A stretch of DNA of 50,750 nucleotides. Source: Pseudomonas frederiksbergensis (GTDB taxonomy: Bacteria; Pseudomonadota; Gammaproteobacteria; Pseudomonadales; Pseudomonadaceae). Every line of letters begins with the position of its first letter. The first letter of the stretch is position 1. Of the stretch, positions 16,447 through 25,417 are shown one piece after another. Both the position numbers and the translations under genes were made by a program. The DNA lies in contig NZ_JAAUOE010000027.1 in NCBI RefSeq assembly GCF_017114915.1, positions 20,973 through 71,722 on the forward strand, read 5' to 3'. The notes below the pieces were generated by a model, which saw nothing but the letters and a program-made list of their open reading frames with translations, ran no database searches and was not told the DNA's origin.

Positions 16447-17673
16447 ATGAACGTTAAAACTCTCAGCGCAGTTCTGGGTGCGTCCTTTGCTGTCGGCTTT
16501 TTGCCCGTTAACGCATATTCAACAGACTTCAGTGGTTATTTCAGAACCGGAGTAGGGGATTCGACTCAAGGAGGGAAACAGTCGTGTTTTCAGCTACCGG
16601 GCGCGCAATCCAAATACCGTCTTGGTAACGAATGTGAGCAATATCTGGAGCTGGATTTGCGCCAGGATCTGCTTTCACTGGACGACGGCTCGGTGGTCAG
16701 CGTGGAAGGCATGGCACAGTTTTATAACGAGTATGGCCATGAACCAAAATTTGACGGGGAGCACGGCTATACGCGGATGAGTCAGCTCTATGCAGAGTGG
16801 AGCAAGATGCCGGCATTGAATGGCGGTTCGTTCTGGGCGGGCCGTCGTTACTACAACCGAAACGACATCAATATTTCCGACTACTTCTACTGGAACCAAA
16901 GCTCAACAGGCTTTGGGTTCGACCAGGTCGCGTTGGGAGATCTGAAATACAGCTATGTGCTCTCACGCAAGGACAACGTCTTCCAAAAGGATTTTGTCAC
17001 CCGTCATGATGTGACCGTCAGCGGATTCAACACAAATCCCGGTGGCGAGGTTCAACTGGGCGTCAGTTATCTGGACAAGCCGAGCCGCGAGAATGCTCAT
17101 CAGGGCTGGTCGGTGGTTGCCCAGCACAAGCAGGTCGCGTTTCTTGGCGGAGTCAACAAGTTCGCTGTTCAATACGGCCGAGGGCCGGGCACCGCATTGG
17201 GCTACACTGGTGATACCACGTTGGATGAGAGCAACAAGAGCTGGCGGCTCGTGGAGTTTTTCGACTGGCAAATGACTCATGCTTTCAGTGGTCAGGTTGA
17301 ATTGGTCTATCAAAAAGACACGCGCCCTGATGGTGATGATCAGAACTGGTTATCCATTGGTGTTCGGCCAATTTATGCGTTCACGGATCAGTTCAAGTTG
17401 ATCACAGAAGTTGGGCGCGACCAGGTTGAAGCCGCAGACGGTACCCGAAAACTCACTAAGTACACCATCGCGCCGACCTGGTCTCCAAAGGGCCCGGGAT
17501 TCTGGGACAGGCCGGAATTTCGTCTGTATTACACCTACGCTACCTGGAACAAGGCTGCGCAACGCGCCGCCAGCTTGCAATCTCCGGGATCGGCATTGTC
17601 TGATACTGGTTCGTTTGGTACAGACCTGCACGGCTCCAACGTAGGGGTTCAGATCGAGTATTGGTGGAAATAA
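16447..17673 (+). CDS. lamB: LamB/ScrY-family outer-membrane sugar porin
   Basis: 408 residues with a Sec signal peptide (cleavage near VNA-24). The mature N-terminus reads DFSGYFRTGVGDSTQGGKQSCFQLPGAQ followed by SKYRLGNECEQYLELDL, the conserved start of maltoporins, and the C-terminus ends in aromatic Trp (YWW-Lys). Trimeric 18-strand barrels of this family conduct oligosaccharides along a greasy slide of aromatics. AAAAGGTG precedes the start; the ATG at 16443 is out of frame. No glycosidase is encoded nearby, so the passenger may be a mono- or disaccharide used by the ABC system. Confidence 0.85.
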   Translation: MNVKTLSAVLGASFAVGFLPVNAYSTDFSGYFRTGVGDSTQGGKQSCFQLPGAQSKYRLGNECEQYLELDLRQDLLSLDDGSVVSVEGMAQFYNEYGHEPKFDGEHGYTRMSQLYAEWSKMPALNGGSFWAGRRYYNRNDINISDYFYWNQSSTGFGFDQVALGDLKYSYVLSRKDNVFQKDFVTRHDVTVSGFNTNPGGEVQLGVSYLDKPSRENAHQGWSVVAQHKQVAFLGGVNKFAVQYGRGPGTALGYTGDTTLDESNKSWRLVEFFDWQMTHAFSGQVELVYQKDTRPDGDDQNWLSIGVRPIYAFTDQFKLITEVGRDQVEAADGTRKLTKYTIAPTWSPKGPGFWDRPEFRLYYTYATWNKAAQRAASLQSPGSALSDTGSFGTDLHGSNVGVQIEYWWK

Positions 17674-18014
17674 ATCCTGAAATGACAGTGCTGACAATCA
17701 GCCCGGATCTGCTTCAACAACTGCGGATAGCGAGGGCAATCTAACGCTAACTAAGAACGCGCACCGGGTAATGTGGCGATCGTATTATCATTACTCCTCC
17801 TTCACTGCGACATGGCAACTCGCGGGGGAGGGGATTGCATAAGCCCGCTTTATTCACGCGGGCTGATGTCGATTGTTGATCAGTTGTCCTGCAGTGCACG
17901 CGGACGTTGGTTACAGGACTCAGGCCGGTAGGGGCTAAAAGATCGCCGAGTCGCGCAGTTGCACCATAAGGTCAAGCCAAGACCAGCCGCGAGTCTAGTG
18001 CGGTTTCACATCCA
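17674..18014. other. Intergenic region with hairpin after lamB
   Basis: 341 bp between convergent lamB and hydrolase genes. It contains a perfect AGCCCGC/GCGGGCT stem-loop (17842-17864, 9-base loop), probably a bidirectional terminator although the U run is weak. Nothing else that I can support. Confidence 0.45.
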
Positions 18015-19169
18015 TCATGCAGTACGACCGCCGAGAACTTCAGCGACCCAGTCGGCAATGTACTGACCGGCATTGATACTGTTATCGAAGCTCGAATGCT
18101 GGACGCCGCCTTCACGTTCAGTGAATATTTTCAGCTCGCGTTTAGGGCTATTGACCAACTGCTCGTAGGTGCGGTGTGCCCACTTCAGCGGAATCTGCGA
18201 ATCCTTTTCACCGTGGGTGACGAGGAAGGGTACCTTGATGCGATCCAGTATGCCGTCCAGATGGACATTCTCGGCGATGCTCATGAACTCATCGGTGTCT
18301 TTGGCACCCCATACCCAAGACACATGCGACCAGTAATGCGGAACCGGGAAGCTGCCCTCCTTTTCCATGCGACGCTTCTGCACATCACGCCAGTCATGAT
18401 TGGCACCCCACACGACACCGCAAGCGAAGCGCGGCTCGAAGGCTACCGCGCGCGGGCAGTAGTAGCCGCCGAGCGACACACCTTCCAGGCCAATGCGTTT
18501 GGCGTCGACATCGTCGCGGGTTTCCAGCCAGTCCACCACGCGGCTGGCCCAATGCTCGCTGTCGAAACGCGCCGTCAGATTATGCAGGCGCAGTGCTTCG
18601 CCCGTGCCAGGTTGGTCGATGATCAAAGAAGAAACGCCACGTTTTGCCAGCCAGGCGGGCAGGCCGACGCGGTATTTCATTTCTTTGGTGGAGTCCAGTC
18701 CATTGACCTGCACCAGAATCGGCGCTGGGCCGCTCACGCCTTCGGCACGGACCAGCAGACCGGAAATGTGTTTGCCTTCGTAGGGGATTTCAACGCGCTC
18801 GCAGTTTTCTCGCGCCAGTTCGATACCACGTTGGAAGGTGTGTAAAAAGCGCTGGTACAGCTCCGTGCGGCCAGGGGCTCCATGGGCTTGCAAGCGTTCG
18901 CAGCTCAGGTAATAGGTGGCGGCGCGGTTGTATTTTTCACCGGCAGACAACATTCGACCCTTGCCTTCGTCTTCTTCAGCCAGGCCGCAAAGCTTGTCGG
19001 CCATGTTCGCCCAGGTCTCACGGAAGGCCTTGCTGCCAGCGGTATCCGGCTGCTTGGCGGCCTCCTGCAGCGGCGCGCACATTTCTTCGATTTCGCCGAT
19101 GCGGGCGCCCATCTCAATGGCCAGGTCGACGGAAAGATTCCACACGTAGTTGGTCGGGAAGTAGCGGAA
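18015..19169 (-). CDS. Alpha/beta hydrolase, C-C hydrolase-like
   Basis: 384 residues. An N-terminal helical domain (1-130) precedes an alpha/beta-hydrolase core with oxyanion loop VNGLDSTKEM, nucleophile elbow GVSLGG, acid in THGEKDSQIP and a His in GGVQHSSFDN. This two-domain build is that of 2,6-dihydroxypseudooxynicotine hydrolase and FrsA-like enzymes, some of which break C-C bonds of beta-diketone-type aryl ketones. ATG 19169 has AAGGAC upstream. Divergent from the chemoreceptor, with a nod-box-type site between. In a ring-cleavage pathway it could perform the hydrolytic C-C step; inference only. Confidence 0.75.
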   Translation of the reverse strand, partial: FRYFPTNYVWNLSVDLAIEMGARIGEIEEMCAPLQEAAKQPDTAGSKAFRETWANMADKLCGLAEEDEGKGRMLSAGEKYNRAATYYLSCERLQAHGAPGRTELYQRFLHTFQRGIELARENCERVEIPYEGKHISGLLVRAEGVSGPAPILVQVNGLDSTKEMKYRVGLPAWLAKRGVSSLIIDQPGTGEALRLHNLTARFDSEHWASRVVDWLETRDDVDAKRIGLEGVSLGGYYCPRAVAFEPRFACGVVWGANHDWRDVQKRRMEKEGSFPVPHYWSHVSWVWGAKDTDEFMSIAENVHLDGILDRIKVPFLVTHGEKDSQIPLKWAHRTYEQLVNSPKRELKIFTEREGGVQHSSFDNSINAGQYIADWVAEVLGGRTA

Positions 19170-19365
19170 CATGATTGTTATTGTCCTTGTGCAAGCAAAG
19201 GCAGGCAACCAGGTCCGGCGTGGGTGATAGCCAGATCTGGCGGTTCGAAGCAGGCTAAGGGGAGGGCAATTGTTTGGCCAATCGCAAGTCGGGATGGGAG
19301 GTATTGCGAATGGTGATAGAGCGTATGTGTGTCATTGGCTTAAGGGTTTTCTACTCACAGATCAA

Positions 19366-19402
19366 GCAGCAAATCCAGATACCTATCATCGTACTTTGCG
19401 AT
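19366..19402. promoter_or_regulatory. Nod-box-type site 4 (three of four half-sites)
   Basis: Geometry GCA-N9-GAT-N7-ATC-N9-GAT: GAT at 19378, ATC at 19388, GAT at 19400; the first ATC is replaced by GCA. Downstream TCATAACG echoes TCAGTACG and TCAAACG after sites 1 and 2. It lies between the divergent hydrolase and chemoreceptor genes. The remainder of 19170-19602 shows no gene that I can support. Confidence 0.6.
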
Positions 19403-19602
19403 TGCTCATAACGCGGGATGCGATTGGTGTTGTTGAGGTACGACTCACTAGAGTTGGCGCCACACCGCCGTTGGCTGAAGTCCCGGGCGGGCACTACAAC
19501 AAGAACAGGGTATCGGCAAATGAGTGAGTCCAATTCCGGCACAGCGATCAGCCTGGGCGCCAAGGGCAGGATGTTTTTCCACTACCGTGGGAGGAATTGG
19601 AC

Positions 19603-21534
19603 ATGCTTGTATTGAGCCGCGTGCTTGGCAATCTGTCGGTGGGCGCCAAGCTGTCGCTGGGTTTTGGCCTGGTGCTGCTGGTCACCATGGGGGTGGCGGC
19701 GACTGCTTTTCGTTCCCTGGGTGTGTTGCAACTACGCGGTGAGCAATCGCGTCAGGAGTCATCGACCCAGGCATTGATCCTGCGTGCCCGTATCGACGAG
19801 AAGGCGTTCGCCCTGGACCTTGCTCCGCAACGCCTGGAGCTGGTACGCGAGACGATCGGGAAACTGAATCAGCAACTCGATGATGACCCGGCCAATAGCG
19901 CATCGCGCGCCACCGTACGCACGGCGGTCAGCGCTTATCTGGAGCAGTTTCTCGGCTATGCCGATTCGTTGCGTCGGGGTCGCGAAGCCCGCCTGCGCAT
20001 GCAGACGCTGGCGCAGACGGCAGGCGACAGTTTTACCCTGCTGTTTCTCGATCAACTGGATGGGCTCAACACCCGGTTGGGGCAGGGTACACCGCCGAAC
20101 AGCGATCAGATGGTGCGGCTTGAGCAGACCGCCGCATTGCGGGACAAGCTCGCCAAGCTGCGTGACAGCGAGCTGTACTATTCGCTCGATGGCGAGGAGC
20201 GTTACCGCAGCGACTGGGAAATGAGCATGAGTGACCTACTGGCTGCCATGCAGGCGCTCGATCTTGGCGAGCAGCAAGGCGAGTCGCTGCAGGAGGCGAG
20301 CACTGCCCTGGGCGACTACCGCAAGGCCTTCCGCGAGTTCGTCGACAGCCGTCGGCAAAGCGCGCAAAGCAGTGCGGCGATGAACGCGCAAACCGAGCAG
20401 GTGAGCAAGCTGCTGGCCGAGGCTGATGAACAGCAAAGGCAGGCGGTGCTGGACGATAATCGCAATGCTGATCGTCAGTTGGGCTTGATCACTTGTCTGG
20501 CCCTCGTCTTGAGCATTGGCGCCAGCTTGCTGATCCGCCACTTGATTGTGCAGCCGCTGCGCCAGGCTGTGCAGTTGGTCCAGCGTGTGGCGGCGGGGGA
20601 TCTGAGTGATCCGCCGTCAGACAGTGGTCGTCGTGATGAGCTGGGCCAGTTGTTGGGCACAGTGGGCAGCATGCTGGGCAGCCTGCGCGGCTTGGTCGGA
20701 CGCATCGACCGTGGTATTGGCTCACTCAACGGCATGGCCGGCAGCCTGGCCGAAGTGACCCAGAGCAACAGCCGGGGTGTCGAGCACCAACGCCAGGAAA
20801 CCGAACGGGCCGCCACCGCCATGCAACAGATGGCCGCCACGGCGCAGGAGGTCGCCCGCAACGCGGGTGAGGCCAGCGAAGCGGTGGCGCATGCCGACCA
20901 ACAAGCGCGTGAGGGCGATGAACTGGTGCGCCAGGCGGGTGGCAAGATCGACCACCTGGCTGTGGAAATGAGTGGTTGCGCGCAAGCCATGCGCTCCCTG
21001 CTGGTGGAAAGCGCGGCGATTGGTGGCGTGCTCGATGTCATCAAGGCGGTGGCCGAGCAGACCAACCTGCTGGCGCTCAACGCCGCCATCGAGGCCGCGC
21101 GTGCTGGCGAGCATGGTCGTGGATTCGCCGTGGTCGCCGATGAGGTGCGCGGCCTGGCACGGCGCACACAGCGTTCGACCACGGAAATCGAAGGGCTGAT
21201 CGTGCGCCTGAGCAATGTCGCTCAACAGGCCGCCGAGCGCTTGCAAGGCAGCCATGTGCTGAGCGATGAAACGGTGGTGCTTGCCGCGCAAGCCTCCCAG
21301 GCGCTGGCGCGGATTACCCGGGCGGTGTCCAGCATCGAGCAGATGAACCAGCAGATTGCCGCGGCGGCCGAGCAGCAGAGTGTGGTGGCCGAGCAAGTCA
21401 GTCAGGGTATGACGCGGGTGCGTGAAGTGGCCGAGGGCAGTGCCAGGGAAAGCCTGCAACTGCAAGCCTCAACGGCCGACTTGCAGCAGGTTAGCGGTGA
21501 GCTCAAAGCGGCCGTCGGGCACTTCCGCACCTGA
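19603..21534 (+). CDS. Methyl-accepting chemotaxis protein, HBM-type
   Basis: 643 residues. Membrane helix about 15-37 (LSLGFGLVLLVTMGVAATAF), a long all-helical periplasmic domain of about 250 residues typical of helical-bimodular (HBM) sensors such as McpS, a second helix near 290-312, HAMP (LVQRVAAGDLSDPPSD), and a cytoplasmic signalling tip IKAVAEQTNLLALNAAIEAA. No terminal methyltransferase pentapeptide. ATG 19603 has GGGAGGAAT 6 bases upstream. HBM receptors are known for organic acids. Its position beside a nod-box-type site suggests that it is co-regulated with the catabolic genes and guides cells to a pathway substrate or product. Confidence 0.9.
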   Translation: MLVLSRVLGNLSVGAKLSLGFGLVLLVTMGVAATAFRSLGVLQLRGEQSRQESSTQALILRARIDEKAFALDLAPQRLELVRETIGKLNQQLDDDPANSASRATVRTAVSAYLEQFLGYADSLRRGREARLRMQTLAQTAGDSFTLLFLDQLDGLNTRLGQGTPPNSDQMVRLEQTAALRDKLAKLRDSELYYSLDGEERYRSDWEMSMSDLLAAMQALDLGEQQGESLQEASTALGDYRKAFREFVDSRRQSAQSSAAMNAQTEQVSKLLAEADEQQRQAVLDDNRNADRQLGLITCLALVLSIGASLLIRHLIVQPLRQAVQLVQRVAAGDLSDPPSDSGRRDELGQLLGTVGSMLGSLRGLVGRIDRGIGSLNGMAGSLAEVTQSNSRGVEHQRQETERAATAMQQMAATAQEVARNAGEASEAVAHADQQAREGDELVRQAGGKIDHLAVEMSGCAQAMRSLLVESAAIGGVLDVIKAVAEQTNLLALNAAIEAARAGEHGRGFAVVADEVRGLARRTQRSTTEIEGLIVRLSNVAQQAAERLQGSHVLSDETVVLAAQASQALARITRAVSSIEQMNQQIAAAAEQQSVVAEQVSQGMTRVREVAEGSARESLQLQASTADLQQVSGELKAAVGHFRT

Positions 21535-21557
21535 CCGCTTTCGGGCAGCGGCGGCCA

Positions 21558-22469
21558 CTATTGCTCCAGTTCGTTGATGATCTGACTGATCTTCGCGCGC
21601 AGCCAACGGTGCATCGGATCTCCATCCATGGTGCGGTGCCAGAGCATGAACTCACGCATCACCGGGATTTTCACCGGTGGTTGCAAGATGCGCAGCGGCA
21701 GGTAGTTGGCGTAGAGCCTGGCCATGCGCTGGAGCATGGTGGCGACGCGTTGGGTGCCGACGATCAACTGCGGCAAGGTGTTGAAGTCGTGGGTCACCAC
21801 CTCCATGCGCCGCGTGAAACCGTACTGGCTCATCAGCCATTCTTCGACGCTCAGTTGCCGGTTGCGGCCAAAAATCACGGAGACATGGCCCATCTCGATG
21901 TACTGATCGAGGCTGATGCTGTCGCCCACTTGGGTGTTGCCGTCCCACACGACGCACACGTGCTCTTCTTCGAACAGCAGTTGCGATGGGTGGCCTTCGA
22001 TCAGGTAGCGCTCGGGCACGATCATCATGTCGGCCTCGCCGCGCATCAGCAGCTCGGTGGAGGTGTCGCCGGGGCCAAGCAGTTCGAAGGTAATGTGCGG
22101 GGCTTCCAGGTAGATCTTCTGGATAACCCGGGCAAACAGAACGCTGATCAGATAGTCCGAGGTAATCAGGCGAAAATGGCGCTTGCTGGTGGCTGGGTCG
22201 AACACCGGCTTGGCGGTGATCGAGGACTGGATCGTCAGCAATATCTGGCGCACTGGCGCCGCCAATTCACGGGCATAGGGCGTGGGCTGCATCTTGCGCC
22301 CGACCTGCGCCAGCAGTTCATCTTCGAAGTAGACCCGCAGCCTGCCCAGTACACCGCTGGTGGCGGATTGGGTCATGTGCAGGCGTTCGGCGGCGCGGGT
22401 GATGTTCTGCTCTTCCAGCAACACATCAAGCGCCACCAGGAGGTTGAGATCCAAGTGGTTAAAACGCAT
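21558..22469 (-). CDS. NodD-like LysR-type regulator
   Basis: 303 residues. It follows the NodD subgroup closely: LDLNLLVALD at 6-15, HTH ITRAAERLHMTQSATSGVLGRLR, then FDPATSKRHFR, SFELL-like ITFELLGPG, ELLMRGEADMMIVPE, GHVSVIFGR, SVEEWLM and RRMEVV, each with a direct counterpart in rhizobial NodD. ATG 22469 is used; a longer reading to 22625 would run through the operator. Divergent from the dioxygenase operon, with a perfect nod-box-type site between them. NodD proteins activate in response to flavonoids; the flavonoid pathway regulator FdeR of Herbaspirillum is also LysR-type. Inferred: substrate-responsive activator of this cluster. Confidence 0.85.
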   Translation of the reverse strand: MRFNHLDLNLLVALDVLLEEQNITRAAERLHMTQSATSGVLGRLRVYFEDELLAQVGRKMQPTPYARELAAPVRQILLTIQSSITAKPVFDPATSKRHFRLITSDYLISVLFARVIQKIYLEAPHITFELLGPGDTSTELLMRGEADMMIVPERYLIEGHPSQLLFEEEHVCVVWDGNTQVGDSISLDQYIEMGHVSVIFGRNRQLSVEEWLMSQYGFTRRMEVVTHDFNTLPQLIVGTQRVATMLQRMARLYANYLPLRILQPPVKIPVMREFMLWHRTMDGDPMHRWLRAKISQIINELEQ

Positions 22470-22601
22470 GGCGGTCTCGATTCTTGTATTTATTTTGTAA
22501 ATACCTTCCGACCTTCCTATCGCGGCGTCAAGCCCCATGACGAGGTGCGTCGACCGACGTTTTTGCGTTTTTTCACGTCGTTTGGCGCTGCGCAGCCAGG
22601 T

Positions 22602-22638
22602 ATCGCGTTTGCCGATAGGTCGCATCCCGACAAGCGAT
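22602..22638. promoter_or_regulatory. Nod-box-type operator, site 1
   Basis: ATC (22602) N9 GAT (22614) N7 ATC (22624) N9 GAT (22636), all four half-sites exact. This is the spacing of the rhizobial nod box recognised by NodD. It sits in the 328-bp gap between the NodD-like gene and the divergent dioxygenase gene, 133 and 160 bp from their starts. GATTAGTCA follows. Shares about 38 of 46 bases with site 2. Confidence 0.8.
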
Positions 22639-22797
22639 TAGTCAGTACGTTTTTGCCACTTCAGTATCGGCCCACAGTCGGTTGGCCGTGACGCTCTATC
22701 GACTCCACAACCAGCATCAGCAGCTCACTGCCTGGCACTGCTCCCCTAAGTGGAGTGTCCGGCCCTTGTGCTGAATAATTTAAATGGAGTGGTAACA

Positions 22798-23736
22798 ATG
22801 AACATCATTGGCCTTGATGCCTTGATTTTTGGTGTCGACGACATTCAAGCCTGTACTCATTGCCTGCGTGACTACGGCCTGCAACCTGTCGATGTCGACA
22901 GCGAGGGCGGTCGTTTTGAAGCCCTCGACGGTACTGCCGTGATTATCCGTCGTGCTGACGATGCCCGTCTGCCGGCGGCCATTGGGCCAGCCCCCTCGAT
23001 TCGTGAAACCATTTATGGCGTGGCCGGCGTGGCTGATCTTGAGGCCATCGCCGATGAGTTGGGGCGCGATCGCCTGGTGACCCGTGGCGCCAATGGTTCG
23101 GTGCACAGTGTGGACGATATGGGGTTTGCCATTGGTTTTCAGGTCAGTGTGCGGCGCCCGTATAGCGCGCCGGCCGACCTGACCAATGCACCGGGTCATG
23201 CCCCCCAGCGTCCGGTCAACCAACCGGGCATCAACCCCGACATGCAGGCCCTGCCGCGCACCCTTTCCCATGTGGTGTATTTCGTGCCGGATGCGGCCAA
23301 GGCCGAGGCTTTTTACAAGCGCCTGGGATTCATGACCACCGACACCTTCGTTGGCGCCGGCCCGTTCATGCGTCCAGCCGGTTCCGATGACCACCATTGC
23401 CTGTTCATGATCCAGACGCCACCGCACATGAAGGGTTGCGAGCACTTCACCTTTCACATGGGCAGCGGCACGGAAGTGCTGCTGGCCGGGCGCCGCTTCG
23501 AACAGCAAGGCTGGACCAGCTTCTGGGGGCCGGGCCGTCACCTCTTTGGTTCCAACTGGTTCTGGTACTTCAACAGTCCTCTGGGCTGCCACATCGAATA
23601 CGACGCCGACATGGACAAGCACGATGACGCCTGGCAAGCGCGCCAGGCGCCGTTGTCGGCGGATAACTCGCAATTGTTCCTGTTCACCTCCCGGGAAAAA
23701 TGGTTCCCCAGCGGCCCGCCGCCCAAGCAGGCCTGA
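22798..23736 (+). CDS. Extradiol-type ring-cleavage dioxygenase (VOC fold)
   Basis: 312 residues, the length of two-domain type I extradiol dioxygenases. The N-terminal VOC half has lost the metal ligands; the C-terminal half shows the Fe(II) triad pattern His158 (TLSHVVYF), His216 (CEHFTFH) and Glu267 (CHIEYDAD). These enzymes cleave catechol-like rings next to the diol. ATG 22798 has TGGAGTGG upstream. It is the first gene of the nod-box-controlled operon, followed by a Rieske ferredoxin and an FAD monooxygenase. That order matches my memory of fdeC-fdeD-fdeE of the naringenin pathway, where FdeC cleaves the hydroxylated A ring. Substrate not provable here. Confidence 0.82.
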   Translation: MNIIGLDALIFGVDDIQACTHCLRDYGLQPVDVDSEGGRFEALDGTAVIIRRADDARLPAAIGPAPSIRETIYGVAGVADLEAIADELGRDRLVTRGANGSVHSVDDMGFAIGFQVSVRRPYSAPADLTNAPGHAPQRPVNQPGINPDMQALPRTLSHVVYFVPDAAKAEAFYKRLGFMTTDTFVGAGPFMRPAGSDDHHCLFMIQTPPHMKGCEHFTFHMGSGTEVLLAGRRFEQQGWTSFWGPGRHLFGSNWFWYFNSPLGCHIEYDADMDKHDDAWQARQAPLSADNSQLFLFTSREKWFPSGPPPKQA

Positions 23737-23751
23737 GTGCGGATTTCGTCG

Positions 23752-24114
23752 ATGAGTCACGACGCCTTTGCGCTATGTCGCCTGGATGAACTGGTCGAAG
23801 GGCAGGCCCGTGGGTTCGATCCCCTGGGCTCGGGGAAGGACAGCGTGTTTGCCCTGCGCCACAGCGGCGAGGTGCGGGTCTATCGCAACAGTTGCCCGCA
23901 CCTGGAGGTTCGCCTGGAGTATCGCAAGGACCGTTTTCTCAGCGTCGATGGCAGCCAGATCGTCTGTTACGCCCATGGTGCCCGCTTCCTTCCGGACAGT
24001 GGCCTGTGTGTCTACGGGCCGTGTCTGGGCGAGCGCCTGACGGCTTTGAAATGGCAGGCGCAGGCCGATTGGCTGGTGCTTGAAGCGGGTCAGTTGGAGG
24101 CGTTTGCACCTTAG
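23752..24114 (+). CDS. Rieske-type ferredoxin
   Basis: 120 residues. A single Rieske fold with [2Fe-2S] ligands Cys48-x-His50 (SCPHLEV) and Cys72-x2-His75 (VCYAHGARF). ATG 23752 is 15 bp after the stop of the dioxygenase gene; a GTG further upstream overlaps that stop. It could pass electrons to the VanA-like oxygenase at 33686 or re-reduce the dioxygenase iron as ferredoxins do in other ring-cleavage operons. Small, no membrane anchor. Confidence 0.85.
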   Translation: MSHDAFALCRLDELVEGQARGFDPLGSGKDSVFALRHSGEVRVYRNSCPHLEVRLEYRKDRFLSVDGSQIVCYAHGARFLPDSGLCVYGPCLGERLTALKWQAQADWLVLEAGQLEAFAP

Positions 24115-24121
24115 TCAACGT

Positions 24122-24158
24122 ATCGCGGTTGCTGATACATCGTATCCCTACATGCGAT
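24122..24158. promoter_or_regulatory. Nod-box-type operator, site 2
   Basis: ATC (24122) N9 GAT (24134) N7 ATC (24144) N9 GAT (24156), all four half-sites exact, followed by TAGTCAAACG. It starts 8 bp after the Rieske gene stop and 171 bp before the FAD-monooxygenase start, so it splits the operon and gives the monooxygenase its own promoter. Confidence 0.8.
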
Positions 24159-24292
24159 TAGTCAAACGCCTGCTTTGCCGAGAAAGTGAACACAACGCGC
24201 TAGCGAATGCGTGCAGAAACAGCCGGTAGTGAAGCCTGGGATCGCTCCGGCAGAACGCTAGCGTGAATAACAAGAATAAGAGTGAGACGAGC

Positions 24293-25417
24293 ATGAACGC
24301 AGTGAAAAAGGTGCTTATCGTCGGTGGTGGTATCGGTGGTCTATGTGCCGCAATCGCTTTGCGTCGCCAGGACATCGAAGTCGATCTTGTCGAGCTCAAG
24401 ACGCAGTGGACAGTCTACGGCGTTGGCATCATCCAGCAGAGTAACGTCGTGCGCGAGATGGCCAAGTTGGGTGTGTTGGACGGCTACCTCGACGCCGGCT
24501 ACGCGTTCGAGGATGTGACCATCAATACCACCGCTGGTGAACAGCTGGCGCGAATCCCTGGTCAGCGCCTGGCCGGCCCCGAGTATCCGGCCAACGCCGG
24601 CATCTCGCGCCTGGCCCTGCATCAAGTCCTCAGCGAAACCACCATTGCCCTGGGGGCCTCGATTCGCCTGGGCCTGAGCGTCGAGACGCTGGAGCAGGCG
24701 GGCGAGGGCGTTGATGTGCTGTTCAGCGATGGCAGGCGCGGTCGTTACGATCTGGTCGTGGGCGCCGATGGCCTGTACTCAAAAATGCGCGGCTTGCTGT
24801 TCGGCGAGCAGTACCCGCCGCGCTTCACCGGCCAAGCGGTGTGGCGCTACAACTTCCCGCGCGCCGCCGGGATCGATCATCTGGCCACCTTCCAGGGACC
24901 CGCCGGCAATGCCGGGCTGGTGCCGCTGGGTCACGACCAGATGTACCTGTTCATGACCTCCCACGAGCCCGGCAACCCGAGGATGGAGGCCGCCACGCTG
25001 GCGACCCAGATGCGTCAGCGCCTGAGCGGTTTCACCGGGCTGATCGGTGAACTGCGCGAGCAGATTCGCGACAGCGAACGGGTGGTCTACAAGCCGCTGG
25101 AGGTGGTGTTCGTCAGTGAGCCTTGGTACCGCGGCCGTGTCGTGCTGATTGGCGACGCGGTGCATGCCACGACGCCGCACCTGGGCCAGGGCGCCGGCAT
25201 GGCCATTGAAGATGCTGTCGTGCTCGGCGAAGAGCTGGTCGCCGGTGGCAGCGTCGAACAGCAGCTCGAACGCTTCATGGCGCGCCGATACGAGCGCTGC
25301 AAATTCATCAGCGAAAGCTCGGTGCTGGCCGGTGACAAGGAAATGGCCCACGACAGCAGTTTCGACCGGATCGGCCTGGTCAGGCGGATGCTCGAGGTCA
25401 CGGCAGAGCCCATCTGA
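24293..25417 (+). CDS. FAD-dependent aromatic monooxygenase, copy 1
   Basis: 374 residues, class A flavoprotein hydroxylase. GGGIGGLCAAIAL (dinucleotide-binding GxGxxG, 11-16), VVGADGLYSKMR (DG motif, 159-160) and LIGDAVHATTPHLGQGAGMAIEDAVVL (GD motif, 287-288). Such enzymes hydroxylate phenols ortho to OH with NAD(P)H and O2, often producing the diol that an extradiol enzyme cleaves. ATG 24293 is preferred (GAGACGAGC precedes it). Position after dioxygenase and Rieske genes and under a nod-box-type site suggests the role of FdeE (naringenin 8-hydroxylase); inference. Ends LEVTAEPI, like its paralogue at 44725. Confidence 0.88.
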   Translation: MNAVKKVLIVGGGIGGLCAAIALRRQDIEVDLVELKTQWTVYGVGIIQQSNVVREMAKLGVLDGYLDAGYAFEDVTINTTAGEQLARIPGQRLAGPEYPANAGISRLALHQVLSETTIALGASIRLGLSVETLEQAGEGVDVLFSDGRRGRYDLVVGADGLYSKMRGLLFGEQYPPRFTGQAVWRYNFPRAAGIDHLATFQGPAGNAGLVPLGHDQMYLFMTSHEPGNPRMEAATLATQMRQRLSGFTGLIGELREQIRDSERVVYKPLEVVFVSEPWYRGRVVLIGDAVHATTPHLGQGAGMAIEDAVVLGEELVAGGSVEQQLERFMARRYERCKFISESSVLAGDKEMAHDSSFDRIGLVRRMLEVTAEPI

